Made by a program: the position numbers and the translations under genes
Notes under the pieces: model-generated
Seen by the model: the letters and a program-made list of their open reading frames with translations, nothing else
What the model was told of the DNA's origin: nothing
Database searches by the model: none
Shown: piece after piece, positions 23,821 through 34,780 of the stretch
Layout: each line of letters opens with the position of its first letter
Position numbering within the stretch: the stretch's first letter is position 1
Assembly (NCBI GenBank): GCA_948470475.1
Contig: OX419336.1
Span: 660,001-724,000, forward strand
Length of the DNA stretch: 64,000 nucleotides
From: Galaxea fascicularis
Taxonomy: Eukaryota; Cnidaria; Anthozoa; Scleractinia; Euphylliidae
Direction: 5' to 3'

Positions 23821-26415
23821 GGGAAGACATGGCAATACATGGTTACACATGGTGATACATGGCAATACATGGCGATACATGGGAATACATGGCTATACAT
23901 GGCTATACCTGGCAATACATGGCAATACATACCAATACATGGCAATACATTGCTATACATGGCTATAAATGGCAATACATGGCTATAAATGGCAATACAT
24001 GGCTATACATGGCTATACATGCCTATACATGGCTATACATGCCAATACATACTTATACATGGCTATACATGGTTATACATGGGAATACATGGGAATACAT
24101 GGCTATACATACCAATACATGGCTATACATGGCTATACATGGCTATACATGGGAATACATGGGAATACATGGCTATACATGGTTACACATGGCTATACAT
24201 GGCTATACATGGCAATACATGGCAATACATGGCTATACATGCCAATACATGCCTATACATGGCTATACATGGCTATGCATGGCTATACATGGCTATACAT
24301 GCCAATACATGCCAATACATGGCTATACATGGCTATACATGGTTATACATGGCTATACATGGCTATACATGGCTATACATGGCAATACATGGCTATACAT
24401 GGCTATACATGGTTATAAATGGCTATACATGTCAATACATGGCTATACATGCCAATACATGCCAATACATGCCAATACATGCCAATACATGGCTATACAT
24501 GGCTATACATGGCTATACATGGGAATACATGGCTATACATGCCAATAGATGGCTATACATGGCAATACATGGATATACATGGCTATACATGGCTATACAT
24601 GCCAATAGATGGCTATACATGGCTATACATGGCTATATATGGGAATACATGACTATACATGCCAATAGATGGCTATACATGGCAATACATGGATATACAT
24701 GGCTATACATGGCTATACATGCCAATAGATGGCTATACATGGCTATACATGGGTATACATGGCTATACATGGCTATACATGGCAATACATGGCAATACAT
24801 GGCTATACATGGCTATACATGGCGATACATGGCTATACATGGTTATACATGGCTATACATGGCTATACATGGCTATACATGGTTATACATGGCTATACAT
24901 GGCTATACCTGGCAATACATGGCTATACATGGCTATACATGGTTATAAATGGCTATACATACCTATACATGCCTATACATGGCTATACATGCCAATACAT
25001 GGCTATACATGGCTATACATGGCTATACATGGTTATACATGGCTATACATGGCTATACATGCCTATACATGGCTATACATGGCTATACATGTCAATGCAT
25101 GCCTATACATGGCTATACATGGGAATACATGGCAATACATGGCAATACATGGCTATACATGGCTATACATGGCAATACATGGGTATACCTTGCTATACAT
25201 GGCAATACATGGCTATACATGGCAATACATGGCAATACATGGTGCCCACATGCCATACCTGCTATACATGGCTATACATGGTTATACATGGCTATACATG
25301 GCTATACATGACTATACATGGGAATACATGGCTATACATGCCAATAGATGGCTATACATGGCAATACATGGATATACATGGCTATACATGGCTATACATG
25401 CCAATAGATGGCTATACATGGCTATACATGGCGATACATGGCGATACATGGCTATACATGCCAATACATGGCTATACATGGCTATACATGGCTATACATG
25501 GCAATACATGGCTATACATGCCAATACATGGCGATACATGGCTATACATGGTTATACATGGCTATACATGGCTATACATGGTTATACATGGCTATACATG
25601 GGTATACAGGCAATACATGGCTATACATGGTTAAAAAATGGCTATACATGTCAATACATGGCTATACATGCCAATACATGGCTATACATGGCTATACATG
25701 GTTATACATGGCTATACATGGCTATACATGCCTATACATGGCTATACATGGCTATACATGTCAATGCATGCCTATACATGGCTATACATGGCTATACATG
25801 TCAATGCATGCCTATACATGGCTATACATGGCTATACATGGGAATACATGGCAATACATGGCAATACATGGCTATACATGGCAATACATGGGTATACCTT
25901 GCTATACATGGCAATATATGGCAATACATGGTGCCCACATGCTATACCTCGCTATACATGGCTATACATGGTTATACATGGCTATACATGGTTATACATG
26001 GCTATACATGGCTAGACATGACTATACATGGGAATACATGGCTATACATGGCTATACATGGCTATACATGGTTATACATGGCTACACATGGATATACATG
26101 GCTATACATGGCTATACATGGGTATACATGGGAATACATGGCTATACATGCCAATAGATGGCTATACATGGCAATACATGGATATACATGGCTATACATG
26201 GCTATACATGCCAATAGATTGCTATACATGGCTATACATGGCGATACATGGCGATACATGGCTATACATGCCAATACATGGCTATACATGGCAATACATG
26301 GCTATACATTGCTATACATGGAAATACCTGGCTATTCCTGGCTATACATGGCTATACATGGGTATACATGGGAATACATGGCTATACATGGCTATACATG
26401 GCTATACATGGAAAT
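23821..26415. repeat. Right minisatellite arm, about 258 units of 10 bp, inverted to the left arm
   Basis: Consensus TGGCTATACA on the plus strand, the reverse complement of the left-arm unit. Register is perfect from 23821 to 25240, then slips by single bases near 25241-25261, 25609 and 25632. Higher-order copies: GGTGCCCACATG at 25241 and 25930 (689 bp apart), and a CCAATAGATGG unit at 24541, 24661, 25341 and 26151. Unit variants are GGCAATACAT, GGTTATACAT, GGGAATACAT, GCCAATACAT and GGCGATACAT. Long plus-strand frames here are artefacts of a stop-free repeat. Confidence 0.95.
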
Positions 26416-26456
26416 ATTTATTCATATTATGATACACTTTAATAACCTTACTTAAA
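26405..26456 (-). repeat. Right terminal inverted repeat of the foldback-like element
   Basis: Reverse complement of 17099-17150 with five mismatches in 52. Flanked by GTAC at 26457-26460. Confidence 0.85.
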
Positions 26457-26518
26457 GTACATACCCAGGTGAATGCACCTAACTTTACAGACCATGTGCG
26501 CAATCGTTCTTTTCCAAA
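26457..26518. promoter_or_regulatory. Right half of an interrupted RAB28/NPM1 promoter
   Basis: 62 bases between the foldback element and the NPM1 start codon. They must hold the NPM1 5' leader if no upstream exon exists. See 17004-17098 for the other half. Confidence 0.45.
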
Positions 26519-29500
26519 ATGGCGTCGTTGGAGAAGGAGTGTTTCTGGGGTAAGATAGTTTGTAGGCACAGGTCTGCTGTATTTAGCGTATTTTAACCTC
26601 TTATTACCCACAGGGTGTGAGCTGAATAAAGAGAAAAAAGAGTACAACTGGGATTCGGAGGACGAAGAACTCAGTAAAACTGACATCGAACAGAAGTTAG
26701 TACTGTCACAGGTACGAGAGCTACAACGTTACCGCATGCAGCTAAGAATGTTAGTTTTCGACTAGTCGGGGAAAAATCGGATTGAGTTGCTCAATTACAT
26801 TAAGTTTATTTTAAGGCTCGTGAAGGAAGCGTGCAAGGAAATCTCACCAAAGCGAGCTTCCTCACCAAGTTACGCATGACCCTCGAATCATGCTTAGTGC
26901 GAAGCGTGCTTAGTTTTCCTGGAAATGAACACCTGAAGTTTTCACTGTTCTGCGTGATCAGGAACTTAACTTTGTTTGAAGAGGAAGTAATATCTTGATT
27001 TCAGCCAAACTACAGAATGCAACATTTGCTTTGTGTTGTTTGCACACGTGGTTGTTTCCAAGACCCATGTGCTCCATCTTATTGTAGTTTGTACGCTATG
27101 TTCCCGTGACTTGATTTATAAAGACCATGGTATTTTGACTTGGGCTTACATGTACAATTAAACGCTTTGCTTCTAAATTCAGTTTTGATCTTGGTGGTGA
27201 TATAATGTTCTTAACAAGTGCATGTTATGGAAGGTTGAATTCAGTCAATACATGACTTGAACAGTGAATGAAATAGATGATCATTGAAAATCGATAACAG
27301 TCGATATCAATTAACCCCTAAAACACTAACATCAGGATGTGTATTCTCCACACTGTTCTTTAAACATTTTCTGTGGTGGTGATGAAGAGAATTTGTTAAA
27401 GTGCCTATGAAACGATTTTTTTTTTATCCTTTGTTAATTTATCATGTTTTTACTCAGAATTGATGGATTTGAGTTGCCTGCGGCCTTTCTCTTACCTTTT
27501 TTTCTGCCACTGAAAATCGTATTTCGCGGTTCAAAAGTGGTTCCCTTCCGCACGTGGCTAGAACAATGATATCACGTGTCTATGACGTAGTAAACTGTGA
27601 AGCGAAAGCTATGGCGGACGAAGGACAACAAGACAACAAAAAGAAGGAGAAGAAAGGGGGAACTTATTGCGTGGCTGGGGCGCCTAACGATGTTAGCTGC
27701 AAAAACAAGACAAGCTTACAGTCGAAACTAGTGTGATGCGATTGTGATACAGTTTACTACGTCATCACGGCCAAAACTCGTTCCCAGTCTTCGAAATCTA
27801 ACGGGACCACTTTTGTGTCAGACATGTCTCTTTTCGACGGCAAAAAAATCGGGTTTCGAAATATTTTTTCGCGGTTTTTTCTCTTGAATCCCGTTTTTAG
27901 ACATTATAAGCTGCGAAATTATGAAAAAAAAAATTCGTTTCATAGGCACTTTAAACGATAAGGACCTTTGTTACTTGTTGATCCCTTCCTTTTTTGTCAC
28001 AACTTTTGTTTGATTGAACAGTGATACTTAAAAGAGAAATTAAACGTTGGTCATTCGTAGGGGTTAAAGGGTTAATCGATTGATAACAGTCAAACACTTA
28101 AGTATTTGTTATTTTCAATTGGCCAATACCAATTGATCCTATTTAACTAACATGTATCAATAGTTAATAATCAGACATGGTTTGATGCTACTCTGGTTTG
28201 AAGTTTGATGAATGTAACTTAAAAAGTTACAATTCACGACCCAACGTTTCGACACTCCTGTCTAGTGTCTTCATCAGGGGTGATCTAGTGTTGCAAAAGG
28301 GAGCCTTTTATACGCTTACTAATTAACGACCTTTTGTTTTGATGAGGTGTAAATAGGTGTCAGGTAAAAGGCCGCCATCGTCACAGTTTAAAGGAGCGTG
28401 GGCGGAGTTGATGTGCCAAGCTTCCAAACAAAGCCGTTGATGGTACTGCCGGTTAGTGGTGATAATTTTGGAATTATCCCACGCTATTGTATGGTTGGTT
28501 TGGCAAGCATGTTCTGACAAAGCGGAATTTTCCTTTTTGCAAAGAAAAACTGCTTTTTGATGCTCTTTTAAACGCGTGCCAAGCTGACGCTTGGTCTGTC
28601 CGATGTACTCATGATCACAGTCGGACAGTCGATTTTTACATCGGACAGACCAAGCGTCAGCTTGGCACGCGTTTAAAAGAGCATCAAAAAGCAGTTTTTC
28701 TTTGCAAGAAGGAAAATTCCGCTTTGTCAGAACATGCTTGCCAAACCAACCATACAATAGCGTGGGATAATTCCAAAATTATCACCACTAACCGGCGGTA
28801 CCATCAACGGCTTTGTTTGGAAGCTTGGCACATCAACTCCGCCCACGCTCCTTTAAACCGTGATGATGGTGGCCTTTTACCTGACACCTATTTACACCTC
28901 ATCAAAACAAAAGGTCGTTAATTAGTAAGCGTATAAAAGGCTCCCTTTTGCAACACTAGATCACCCCTGATGAAGACACTAGACAGGAGTGTCAAAACAT
29001 TGGGTCGTGAATTGTAACTTTTTAAGTTACATTCATCAAACTTCAAACCAGAGTAGCATCAAACCATGTCTGATTGTCCACCTGGTTGCAGTGTGAACTT
29101 GAACATACCTTAGTTAATAATCAGTTGATCAATTGGGCTTCTGATCATTGATTCTCATTGATTGTTAAGGTCCTGGTCAGTAGAGACTGGGGTTGGGTAG
29201 TGAATTTGTAGTCAGCATGTGAGGTCCTTTCTTCCCAACAGATTTGCTTTAATGAGGGGGGTTTGGTACAGTAAATGGTTGAATTAGAAACTCAGTAAGT
29301 TACCTTATGATTTCGGCACAGCCCTTTCCATGTAGTTCTGCATGCATTATTCTCAGTCAGTGTCTTTTTACAATTGCTGTTTACAAATAGTATGAGAGAA
29401 GTGCCTATTAAGGTGTTCTTTCCTTTGCTTGAAGGCCTGTTTAGGTGCCAAAGCCAAACAGAACGAGAGGAATATAGTGGAGGTAACAACAACAGATATC

Positions 29501-32500
29501 AGTGAAAACTCTGTGACGCACACAATTCTCTCCTTACAAAGTGGGAAAAAAGAGCAGGTAAATTTTTGTGGCCTGTGTACTTTTTGTTGGATTGTGCAAG
29601 AATCAAGTTAGTTACACTACCAGGCAGAGCATCCCTGTATACCACTGTTCTTAAGGGGAACTTTCACTTTGTTTAATGTAATATTTACAATTCTTTTAGT
29701 GTCGACTCAGTTTGGGATTTCCATCCTCTGTTGTTTTCAGGCTTGTAGAAGGTAAGTAAGCCGTTAAGTGCTTACCAGTTACTTTCAAGAGTATTAAGGG
29801 CTTTCAATAAGATTTGTAGCAGGTGCATGCCCCTGTGATAGTAGGCAGCTTTGGCAATCACAGCAGCCATTTTGAGTTATGTTTTTCAAGTATTAGTTCA
29901 CAACTGACATGGCCATATGGCCGGTGACTCGATTACTCACAGCTGCTCACAGCTCTGGTGGTAGCCGTGTTCAATTGAAAGCCCTGAGTAGTGTGCATGC
30001 ATTACCTAAACAATGCAAACAGTTGTACACTGTATGTGGCCTGATGTCTGTATGAAATGTGACAGTGTTTATGGTTTTCTGCAAATGTGATCTTGTGTTC
30101 TGCAACCAGTTGTTCACATGTTGAATTGAATTTGTTTCTATCTAGGCTCTGGTCCTGTTCATTTGACTGGCTCTATCTACCAAGGTAAGAGCTTACCAAT
30201 TTTAATTCAACTTAGCAACAAACAAATAGCAAGTCACTGAACATTCCAATGTGTAGCAGACTTCCTATAAAGTTTCAAAACATCAGTGATAACAAAAGGT
30301 TCCATGAAAGCTGTCAAAAATTGTTTTAACAGGGATTACTTCATGATTTAGGGCGACTTAATTTAAAAGCAAAGATTTTTTTGTGAGGGACCACTTCATG
30401 ATTTACAGCGGCTTTATTTAAAAGACAGTACATTTTGTATAATCAACTCATAAAAAGTATCATGTAATCCAACTCTGGATGATATGATAATGGAAAATTG
30501 AAATAATAATTAATTTTATTTGCAGTTTATCTTCATTGTCTTATAAATACAGTACATTTGCTGCCATCAAGGTGATTTGTTGTATTTTTTTATGTTAGAA
30601 TTGTTCATAGATGAAGATGATGATGAAGATGATTCTGATGAAGGTACAATCTGTGTATCTTTTAATGTGGCTTAATGCAATTTAGGCTGATTGAAACTCA
30701 AAACAATGCGGGCCAGCTCATTTTGTTTGTGTTGCATTGATTGGCTTTCATTTGTGAAGTGTTATGCTCCCCTCCCATGTCTTACTTGGTAAGTGAAGGG
30801 TAGGTTCATGTAGTTTCTACAAGTATTAATTATTAAAAGCAGTATGACGATGCTTGGGTGGATGCCACTCACTGGGTTTACTTCAATGAATGACTAATGG
30901 CCCTTCAGTTCTCAAATACTTGATTCGTTAATAGAATCTACAGGGGTACAGTGTCTATCTGACCTGGTTTGACTGTAACAGTCATTTTTTTTGATGGATC
31001 AAAAACATTTCCTCACAAAAGTAGCTGGTACTAACGACTCAAGCAACTGGTTACTTATGCTTTAAATGACAGTGACTGATAATCAGTGGAAATGATTACT
31101 GTCAACTCAAGAAAAAATTCTTTTAACTTGACTTTGTTACAGATGAAAAACCATCTAATGTTGAGAAGTCAGATGCAAAGTTAGCTTCAAAGGTACACTT
31201 GTCTATTAAAAATTTATTTTGTTGTTGGTATAGAGTAATATTTGTCAAAACACTGTCCTTTAATGACATTTTCATGAAGCAAATCTAACTATATTTCATT
31301 GTTGTATTGCCAGAAAAGACCATTAGTATCAGAGACTCCTAAAGGACCCCCCAAGAAACTCGCTCGCGTAGCAGATGGTAAGTTTTGATCAGAGCAGTCA
31401 AATAGAGTTCTGTTCTTTAAATGCCAAAGTAGTCTTAGGGCCTGACTTAACTAGGAAACATTGTTGTGAACGATGCTGACTCCACAGCAATATTTGATAG
31501 TTAAGCCAGGCCTTAAAACAGCAGATGTAAATAACACGAGAACTACAGTGTACGAGCAAATGCTATTGTTACGTGTTGGAGATACATGTACAAGTACATG
31601 TATCGGTGGATAGGAGGAAAATGTTGTCCCTTGAGAGGGTTTTCTGTTGTGAGGGTAATGACTTTTTTCCAGCACAAACATGTCATTGACCTCTTGGCAG
31701 AAAAGTACATTAAAATAAAGTTATTTTTACCTCAGTGTCAAAGAATCAAACTGATGACTTTTAAATCTACCGTAAATACATTTTTAGCAAATCCTGTTGT
31801 CAGTTTATTTGGTCTATGCAGTTTCTTAATTCATTATCCTCAAAAGAGTAGTTTATTTTTCAGAAGAAGAAAGTGAGGATGAAAGTGATGAAGATGAGGA
31901 AGATGAAGAGGAGTCCAGTGAGGAAGCAGAGAAAATGGAAGTAGAAACTAAACAGAAACAGAAGAAACCAGACACAACCCTGAAAGAATCTGTAAGAATT
32001 GCAAGTTAATTGCATCATTAGTATCAAACCTTTACTGTCAAAGGTGCAGGTGAAAGAAACCAATACATATGTGTGACTTTAGAGAAAATACTGCTGATTG
32101 AAGTTAGAACCTGTTTCAGTAGTTTCCACACTAGGAAAGGAAAGCTAAGTTGAAGCAGTGTCTTCAAACAACGCGAGGAACAAATTGTATTAACCAATCA
32201 TACAGTGTAATTACAATATACAGAACATGGTACTATAAACAGAAACTTAACTTGACAAATAATAATTATTAATTTGCCATAGGACCTCCATTACAATAGG
32301 CCATTTCCGAGTTCACGTCTACCTCCTCTTCAAAGCGAGTCTAAGTGCGAAGTTTTTGTGATGATAATTAGTTCTACTTTACATATAAATGAAAACTAAT
32401 TTTCATAACAAAATCTTCGCACTTAGACTCGCTTTGAAGAGGAGGCAGACATGAACTCGGAAATGGCCTATTTAGGGTCAGTGTAGAATGATTGGTTGTT

Positions 32501-34711
32501 TGAATAGTGAAAGTTACCCATGTAGCATGGTTGTAGAAATATGTGTTTGTGGTTCCATTGTGTCATCAGAGTAAAACAGAAGATAAGGATGCTAAAAAAA
32601 AGAAAGGTGAAGAGGAGAGCGAGGAGGGAGAGGAGAGTGCGGAAGAGGAAAGTGACGATGAGGACGACGACGAGGATGATGATGATGAAGATGAGTCAGA
32701 TGAAGAAAGTGATGAAGAAGGAGGTGAAGATGACGATGATGAGGATGAAAGTGAAGAGGAAGATGAAATTGCTGCAAGTCTGACAGCAAAGAAGAAGGTT
32801 AGAGTCATATTAATATTGTTCCAGTTATGTCTGTATGCAAGCTACAGAATAATAATACCTTAACAGTGATGCCAACATAAAAAACGAAACCTGTACATGT
32901 ACATTCGACTGAAGTTACTCTTTTCTCTTGCAAGGTTTTCTGAAAGCTGTGCTTAAGGCCGGTGATTTTTGTTTGTCTGTGAAACAGGTGTATACTGTAT
33001 GTTGCAGTTATCAATAATTTCTTGTTCTGTTGGCACAAGCTGCAAAGAATGATGTGATATTCAAAATAATTATTTATCAAACTTCTCTTTTTTTGTTTAA
33101 AGGGGGGGAAAGCAGATTTGAAAAAGCCAATGACAAATGTAAGTGTACTCCTCACAACAGAAATTAAAATATTATTGTATATTGTAGTTGATTACTTCAG
33201 TTGTAGTAAACTCTCCTGACAGGGCATATTATGTCTTCATTATAAATTGGTTATTATTTTCTCAAACAAACCAAGGATCAACTTGGATAAACTAACATGT
33301 GCACCGCATTCATACTCCCTTCTTTCTACCATTTAAGGGAGTGACTAAGCCCAGCAAAAAAACAGCAGCAGAAGAAAAGGGAAAACCAAACAAGGTTCAA
33401 GCAAAACAGGTTTGTAACTAGTTACCAATTCTGTTTTGCTGTTTAGAAATATCCTGGGCCCTCCACTGTGATGATGAGCCAGCCATTAAGTAGTATGTTG
33501 CTCCTTTGAGTGGTGATCCTTGCTAGACAGCTACGAGCTCCCACAAAGTCCTGATCTTCTGTAAAAATGCTGGTTAAGCTAAGAGGACATGCTGTGTCCA
33601 AAATTGCAGAGGTGTGTCCCCCGCTCCCTTTCAAGAAAATATATGTTACCCTGTAATATGCTGGTGTGGTTGAGTGCTGTGAGTATTCTTTAAACAACTG
33701 ATGCTGCTGACCTCAGGACAAGCAACAGGTGCTTAGCTGGTAACTTTGTTAAATTTCATGCAATAGTGTGTAAAGACTGACCAGTCTTGATCCTTCTCTT
33801 TGTACCTGTTAATAATCATGCATGTATGGATGGATACCTTAATCTCAAACAGAAGCAGTTGGTTTCAATTTCATCAGTTGCTGAGGTACATGTTCGTGTA
33901 ATTTACTTCAACAGCAACCAGCTACACCGAAAACTGGAGGAAAGAAAGAGGATGGAAAGAAAGCTGCACCAAAAACTCCTCAACAAGTAAGATGCTTGCA
34001 AGATGGTTTGCATATAAAAACTGTCAATCGTGATCTTGGCTTATACTTAAAAACATAAGAACTATAAATACGTAGTCACTTTAATATTGCAAGCGAAAAG
34101 TCACAGTCTTAACAGCAATCAAACTATTGTCCTTACAGCAGATGGACATGGAACAAATCAAGGAAAAGTTAAAAAAGGTTGGTCCAGTTAGGTTCTGCTT
34201 AAAGCAAGCATGGTAATGTAGAATCTTGGGGATTTTTTCATTCTTTGATAACACTTTAATAGCCAGCCTTTGTAGTCCGCTAACTGTGGGCAACAAAGGC
34301 TTCTATTTGTTAAAAATAAAGTCAATGATTGTTGTTGTTGTTGGATTTCCGAATGCTGTAGGTTTCAAAGTTAATTGCAACTTTTATGTCATGAGAAGAT
34401 AATAGCCATGGTGATTTCCTTTTCTGTTTAATTTTAGACTCCAACTCTTCCAAAGAAAGTCGATAAGTTTAAGAACTACATGAGGAGCTCATTTAAGATA
34501 ACAGATGATGAGGTAAGCTGCTTCGATTCTTTTGTTGAGCCGTTAGCTTTGAGGCCTAACTCTGTGTCGACAAAACCTTGGATAGAAATTGTTTCCTTAC
34601 ACGCAATGGTTTTACATTATAAAATAAGTTTATGTACACTATGACTAGCTTGTTTTTGATTCTTTACAGGTTGTCACAAAACTTTGGGACTGGCTTAAGG
34701 AGAACAAATAA
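26519..34711 (+). CDS. NPM1: Nucleophosmin (NPM1-like) histone chaperone, complete, 16 exons
   Basis: Nucleolar histone and ribosome-assembly chaperone. Exons: 26519-26549, 26614-26711, 29435-29557, 29700-29751, 30146-30184, 30599-30643, 31143-31192, 31314-31377, 31864-31991, 32570-32797, 33103-33138, 33338-33409, 33915-33986, 34139-34177, 34438-34512, 34670-34711. They total 1194 bases, 397 residues; human NPM1 is 294. The N-terminal nucleoplasmin core starts FWGCELNKEKKEY and continues through LSQACLGAKAK to SGPVHLTG. Acidic tracts follow (about residues 130-140, 190-210 and a long Asp/Glu/Ser run of about 60 residues in exon 10), with basic KKR stretches between. The end (PKKVDKFKNYMRSSFKITDD, then LWDWLKENK) matches the NPM1 C-terminal helical domain and keeps both tryptophans. 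The larger size comes from the acidic and lysine-rich linkers. Confidence 0.92.
27396..27954. mobile_element. MITE with TTAA target duplication in NPM1 intron 2
   Basis: TTAA at 27396-27399, then AGTGCCTATGAAACGA and a T run; mirrored at the right by an A run, TCGTTTCATAGGCACT, then TTAA at 27951-27954. Inverted ends plus TTAA point to a piggyBac-like or Kolobok-like non-autonomous element. A related single end (TTAA then AGTGCCCATAACG) starts near 35553. Confidence 0.8.
28323..28605 (-). pseudogene. GIY-YIG endonuclease fragment (Penelope-like), left arm
   Basis: Minus-strand frame from the palindrome centre: YIGQTKRQLG through HINSAHAPLNCDDGG to LIKTKGR and stop. It carries the GIY-YIG family sequence around YIGQT and the conserved RLKEH. 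Upstream catalytic GVVYKI-type residues and the whole reverse transcriptase are absent, so it is a fragment. Confidence 0.8.
28633..28921 (+). pseudogene. GIY-YIG endonuclease fragment (Penelope-like), right arm
   Basis: Mirror copy of the left arm. Within the shared coding part I see only a few residue differences (NRRYHQ against NRQYHQ; PLNRDD against PLNCDD). The amino acids before YIGQ in the longer open frame are antisense to the left arm and are not protein. Confidence 0.8.
32295..32472. mobile_element. Near-perfect palindromic MITE in NPM1 intron 9
   Basis: AATAGGCCATTTCCGAGTTC at the left end mirrors GAACTCGGAAATGGCCTATT at the right, and the pairing continues through CTCCTCTTCAAAGCGAGTCT and TAAGTGCGAAG to a loop of about 60 bases. 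178 bp in total, no coding capacity. It lies between exons 9 and 10 of the nucleophosmin gene. Confidence 0.88.
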
Positions 34712-34774
34712 CGTCGATATATTTTACCTTAGAAGTTGTACCATCGAAGTAAAGTTAAATGTTGCTGATTTTTT

Positions 34775-34780
34775 AATAAA
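34775..34780 (+). promoter_or_regulatory. Polyadenylation signal AATAAA of NPM1
   Basis: AATAAA 64 bases after the NPM1 stop codon. Confidence 0.8.

Larger units (their letters stand above)
17099..26456. mobile_element. Giant foldback-like element: TIR + 10-bp minisatellite arms + core with OTU/CXC pseudogene
   Basis: The ends are inverted repeats: 17099-17150 reads TTTAAGTAAGGTTATTAAA and onward, and the complement of 26405-26456 matches it at 47 of 52 positions. Both ends are bordered by GTAC (17095-17098 and 26457-26460). This may be a 4-bp target duplication, but as GTAC is its own complement it could also belong to the TIR, and pairing continues to GGTAGGTAC / GTACATACC. Inside each TIR begins the same 10-bp minisatellite in opposite orientation (17141-19990 and about 23821-26415). 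The core, about 19991-23820, carries a broken OTU plus CXC-domain gene on the minus strand. The plan resembles Drosophila Foldback and sea-urchin TU elements. No transposase domain was recognised. Confidence 0.82.
28169..29075. mobile_element. Palindrome of two Penelope-like retroelement 3' ends (GIY-YIG), head to head
   Basis: Two arms of about 435 bp are near-perfect reverse complements around a centre of about 27 bases (28606-28632). Each arm, read outward from the centre, encodes the C-terminal GIY-YIG endonuclease region of a Penelope-like element: YIGQTKRQLGTRLKEHQKA, SALSEHACQTNHTIAW, then a stop after LIKTKGR. Left arm coding 28323-28605 (-), right arm 28633-28921 (+). Non-coding 3' sequence follows each stop and ends symmetrically at 28169 and 29075. 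The element is 5'-truncated: no reverse transcriptase remains. It lies in NPM1 intron 2. Confidence 0.88.

Noticed and set aside
23859..26455. Plus-strand repeat frames of up to 598 codons
   Set aside because: The same artefact in the inverted arm. Mutations hit all codon positions equally as far as I can see.
28323..28921. Two 144-residue proteins on opposite strands
   Set aside because: Only the parts from YIGQT onward are element protein. The first 40 or so residues of each frame are antisense to the opposite palindrome arm.
32566..32808. Serine-rich minus-strand frame
   Set aside because: It is the antisense of the nucleophosmin acidic Asp/Glu tract.
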